Positions 60,691 to 64,000 of a stretch of 64,000 nt of DNA are shown here, piece by piece. The translations under genes were made by a program, and so were the position numbers. The stretch's first letter is position 1. Each line of letters begins with the position of its first letter. Source of the DNA: an uncultured Neomegalonema sp. (GTDB lineage: Bacteria; Pseudomonadota; Alphaproteobacteria; Rhodobacterales; Rhodobacteraceae); contig CALFFK010000001.1 of NCBI GenBank assembly GCA_937957975.1, positions 1-64,000 on the forward strand. Direction: 5' to 3'. The notes under the pieces were generated by a model that did no database searches, was not told where the DNA came from, and saw only the letters and a program-made list of their open reading frames with translations.

Positions 60691-60807
60691 GACAATGCGC
60701 CCTGCTTGGACACTGGTTGTTGAGGGGGCGCAATACCGCGGCATCGTAGCACATGAATCGCTGCATCATACTCGCTTTCCTGTGCATGACAGGCTACGGC
60801 TCGAAAG

Positions 60808-61713
60808 ATGGCACATTCCGACGCCTCTCACGGCTCCCTGACACAAGGGGTCGTCCCCTTGCTTGCAGGATTGTCCCTTGCTGCCCTGTCCGGTGCGGTA
60901 ATGAAGGGATTGTCAAATGAGTTACCCGCTTTTCTGATCGTCTGGGTGCGGTTTCTGGGTTTCGCGGCGCTGATGCTGCCCGTAGTGCTGTGGCGACAGG
61001 GAAAAGCGCGGGCCTTTGCGCCAGTTATGCCAAAAGCACAATTACTACGCGGGGCGATGATGGCGGCGGGTACGGCGTGTTTCATTATCGCCGCCCGAAC
61101 GCTGGATTTCGCGAATGCGATCACGTTGCTTTATGTCTACCCGTTTCTCATCACCCTGTTGGCCCCGTTCTTCCTGAACGAGCCACCCCGGTTGCTAACA
61201 TTTCTTGGCGTGGCGAGCGGTTTCGTTGGCGTGCTGCTGGTGGCGCGACCCAGTACGGATGGATTGGCGGTGGCGGGAACGCCGTTTGCGCTTGCTGCCG
61301 GGGCGTTGATCGCAGGGCAGATGATCCTCAATCGCAGGCTTGGGGGAGCCGTCGATCCATTACTGACCTCTTTCTGGGGAGCCTGTGTGGTCACAATGAT
61401 GGTGACGCCCTTCGCGCCATGGATATGGCAAGCGGTAACAATGGCACAGGCAGGCAAGCTGGCCCTGCTGGCACTCATGGCCGCCATGAGCCAGACCCTC
61501 GTAACAATCGCCTTCTCCCGCGCCCCTGCCGCCGATCTGGCCCCTTTCACCTATATGGAGATTATCGCCGGGGTTGGCATCGGATTTACGGTCTTCGGAA
61601 CCCTGCCCGATGCCCTGTCGTTCCTCGGCATGGCCATCATCATCGCCAGCGGCATCATGGTCGCGCGGGTACAGCGAGGCCGGATCACAGCGCGGCGACA
61701 ACCGAAAATCTAA
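60808..61713 (+). CDS. DMT/EamA family transporter
   Basis: About 10 TM segments, two EamA repeats. Confidence 0.88.
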   Translation: MAHSDASHGSLTQGVVPLLAGLSLAALSGAVMKGLSNELPAFLIVWVRFLGFAALMLPVVLWRQGKARAFAPVMPKAQLLRGAMMAAGTACFIIAARTLDFANAITLLYVYPFLITLLAPFFLNEPPRLLTFLGVASGFVGVLLVARPSTDGLAVAGTPFALAAGALIAGQMILNRRLGGAVDPLLTSFWGACVVTMMVTPFAPWIWQAVTMAQAGKLALLALMAAMSQTLVTIAFSRAPAADLAPFTYMEIIAGVGIGFTVFGTLPDALSFLGMAIIIASGIMVARVQRGRITARRQPKI

Positions 61714-61862
61714 CCTGGATTATTTACGGGTGTTCAGGCGATCCCACCCCAACCCGGCGTTCATCATTATCGGATAGGCAATAACCGCAAGCGCGCTTTC
61801 CCTTGCATCGTGGTTCGCTGCACTGCAAAATAATCGTGATAATTATTGTGCGAGAGACCCCC

Positions 61863-63836
61863 GTGACCGATAAAAAAGATCGCCCCTGGCTCATGCGGAC
61901 CTATGCAGGGCATTCCACTGCCGCCGCCTCCAATGATCTCTATAAAACCAACCTCGCCAAGGGACAGACGGGCCTGTCGGTCGCTTTCGATCTACCCACA
62001 CAAACCGGTTATGACAGCGACCATATCCTCGCGCGGGGCGAAGTGGGCAAGGTGGGCGTGCCGATCAGTCATATCGGTGATATGCGCACGCTGTTCGACG
62101 GCATCCCGCTGGAACAGATGAACACCTCCATGACCATCAACGCGACTGCTGCGTGGCTACTGGCGCTTTATGTCGCGGTGGCGGAGGAACAGGGGGCGGA
62201 TGTCACCAAACTGCAAGGAACAGTGCAGAACGACATCATCAAGGAATACCTGTCGCGCGGAACATACGTCTTCCCGCCGGAGCCAAGCCTGCGGCTGATT
62301 ACCGATGTTGCCGCTTATACCTATTCGGCAGTGCCGAAATGGAACCCGATGAACGTGTGCTCCTATCACTTGCAGGAAGCCGGGGCGACACCAGAGCAAG
62401 AGTTGGCCTTTGCGCTGGCCACGGCAACAGCAGTGCTCGACGGGATGCGCGTGCGAGACGATGTGGACGAAGCCGATTTCCCCGGCATTGTCGCGCGGAT
62501 CAGCTTTTTCGTGAATGCAGGCATCCGATTCGTGACTGAAATGTGCAAGATGCGCGCATTCGTGGACCTGTGGGACGAAATCTGCACGGAACGCTATGGC
62601 GTAACCGACCCAAAGCTGCGGCGATTCCGCTATGGCGTGCAAGTGAACTCGCTGGGCCTGACAGAGCAACAGCCTGAGAACAATCCCTACCGCATTCTGC
62701 TGGAAATGCTGGCTGTTACACTGTCCAAAAATGCCCGCGCCCGTGCCGTGCAGCTTCCTGCATGGAACGAGGCTCTTGGCTTGCCCCGGCCATGGGATCA
62801 GCAATGGTCCCTGCGGATGCAGCAGGTGTTGGCCTTCGAGACGGATCTGCTGGAATATGATGATCTGTTCGACGGCAATCCGGCGGTTGAACGCAAGGTT
62901 GAGGCGCTTAAAGCCGGTGCACGGGATGAGCTTGCGCGCATCGACGAAATGGGCGGCGCGATGGCCAGCATTGATTACATGAAACGCCAGTTGGTCGAAG
63001 CCAACTCCGCCCGCATCGCAGGGATCGAAAGCGGCGAACAGACGGTAATCGGCGTGAACCGCTTCACCGAAACTGCCGAGTCTCCGCTTACCGCTGGCGA
63101 TGGCGGCATCCTTGTGGTCGATCCTGAGGTCGAGGCCGAGCAGGTTGGGCAACTGGCCGCATGGCGTGAGCAACGCGGAGATGTGTCAGGCGCATTGAAT
63201 GAATTGCGGGCGGCGGCGGTGGAAGGCCGCAATATCATGCCCGCCTCCATCGCCGCCGCCAAGGCCGGTGTTACCACCGGCGAATGGGGTACGGTCATGC
63301 GTGAGGTTTTCGGCGAATACCGCGCCCCCACCGGTGTCAGCGCCTCGGCTCAGGCTACCGTCACCGACGAAGCCGCCATGCGCGAGGTACGCGCCAACGT
63401 CGAACGCGTCTCGGCCCGGAGCGGGCGGCGCATCAAGTTTCTGGTCGGCAAACCCGGCCTTGATGGTCATTCGAACGGTGCCGAGCAAATCGCCGTCCGC
63501 GCCCGCGATTGCGGGATGGAGGTCGTCTATGAAGGCATCCGCCTGACCCCCGCACAGATCGTCAATACCGCGCTGGAAGAAGGCGTCCATGTCGTCGGCC
63601 TCTCGATCCTTTCCGGCTCGCACATGCCATTGGTGACGGAGGTTATGGATCTGATGCGCCAACAGGGGATAGACGATATTCCCGTTATCGCTGGCGGTAT
63701 TATCCCTGACAGCGACGCCGAGTTACTGCGCGCCGCCGGGGTCGCGCGGATCTATACGCCAAAAGATTTCGAGCTGACAAAGATCATGGCTGACATCGTT
63801 GGGTTGGTGGAAGAGCGGGAGGCAAAGGCGGCGTAA
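61863..63836 (+). CDS. ecm: Ethylmalonyl-CoA mutase (MeaA family, B12-dependent)
   Basis: GTG start; RPWLMRTYAGHSTAAASNDLYKTNLAKGQTGLSVAFDLPTQTGYDSDH...; C-terminal B12 domain FLVGKPGLDGHSNGAEQIAVRARDCGMEVVYEG. Confidence 0.93.
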   Translation: MTDKKDRPWLMRTYAGHSTAAASNDLYKTNLAKGQTGLSVAFDLPTQTGYDSDHILARGEVGKVGVPISHIGDMRTLFDGIPLEQMNTSMTINATAAWLLALYVAVAEEQGADVTKLQGTVQNDIIKEYLSRGTYVFPPEPSLRLITDVAAYTYSAVPKWNPMNVCSYHLQEAGATPEQELAFALATATAVLDGMRVRDDVDEADFPGIVARISFFVNAGIRFVTEMCKMRAFVDLWDEICTERYGVTDPKLRRFRYGVQVNSLGLTEQQPENNPYRILLEMLAVTLSKNARARAVQLPAWNEALGLPRPWDQQWSLRMQQVLAFETDLLEYDDLFDGNPAVERKVEALKAGARDELARIDEMGGAMASIDYMKRQLVEANSARIAGIESGEQTVIGVNRFTETAESPLTAGDGGILVVDPEVEAEQVGQLAAWREQRGDVSGALNELRAAAVEGRNIMPASIAAAKAGVTTGEWGTVMREVFGEYRAPTGVSASAQATVTDEAAMREVRANVERVSARSGRRIKFLVGKPGLDGHSNGAEQIAVRARDCGMEVVYEGIRLTPAQIVNTALEEGVHVVGLSILSGSHMPLVTEVMDLMRQQGIDDIPVIAGGIIPDSDAELLRAAGVARIYTPKDFELTKIMADIVGLVEEREAKAA

Positions 63837-63928
63837 TCGCGCGCCATTCGCTCAACCATTGCCACAGGCGTTACACCTTTGCATAACGGGGTCCATCAAT
63901 CACGAACCCCGCCAGCACTGGAGCCGCT

Positions 63929-64000
63929 ATGAAACCCGAAATCCTGATGATGGGTCCGATGATGCCGCATGTGGAGGCGGCATTGGACGAATCCTACACG
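63929..64000 (+). CDS. 5' end of a protein, possibly a D-isomer-specific 2-hydroxyacid dehydrogenase (truncated by window edge)
   Basis: MKPEILMMGPMMPHVEAALDESYT, open to the window end; N-terminus only. Confidence 0.45.
   Translation, partial: MKPEILMMGPMMPHVEAALDESYT

Noticed and set aside
1-64000. CRISPR arrays, rRNA, tRNA genes, prophage or IS transposase
   Set aside because: No regularly spaced short direct repeats, no rRNA-like blocks and no transposase/integrase ORFs were recognised; tRNA absence was judged by eye only.

Overview
The window looks like a chromosomal segment from an alphaproteobacterium; I do not assign a genus. From left to right it contains: (1) the 3' part of a tamB-like gene with 429-bp tandem repeats; (2) an HI0933/BaiN-type flavoprotein, a YefM-YoeB toxin-antitoxin pair and mfd; (3) an exosortase (XrtA/PEP-CTERM) exopolysaccharide locus at about 11.3-26.8 kb: chain-length determinant, tyrosine autokinase, outer-membrane protein, AAA ATPase, polysaccharide deacetylase, FemAB-like, glycosyltransferase, XrtA-EpsI fusion, amidotransferase and PrsT TPR protein, with a TIGR03013-type priming glycosyltransferase at 32.6-34.0 kb separated by a block of minus-strand genes; (4) housekeeping genes (LOG, sulfatase-fold enzyme, rarD, sodB, mmsB, folD, EamA); (5) a catabolic region at about 40.6-58.9 kb with sugar-acid type enzymes, a Tat-exported dioxygenase-like protein paired with a bis-heme ferric-reductase-like membrane protein, two SDRs, a GntR regulator with a palindromic operator, DapA-like, ALDH, an MttB-like methyltransferase, an HpbD-like betaine epimerase, an FAD oxidase and soxDAG without soxB; (6) a zinc-ribbon protein, a BCS1-like AAA protein, an EamA transporter and ethylmalonyl-CoA mutase. 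The most interesting candidates are a possible quaternary-amine (proline or hydroxyproline betaine) pathway that uses an MttB-like demethylase and soxB-less sarcosine oxidase, the Tat-dioxygenase/heme-b pair, a multi-hairpin noncoding candidate upstream of the EPS operon, a hairpin-rich intergenic region inside that operon, and a perfect sodB terminator embedded in the 5' coding region of rarD. Family calls come from reading translations against remembered family features; no searches were run.
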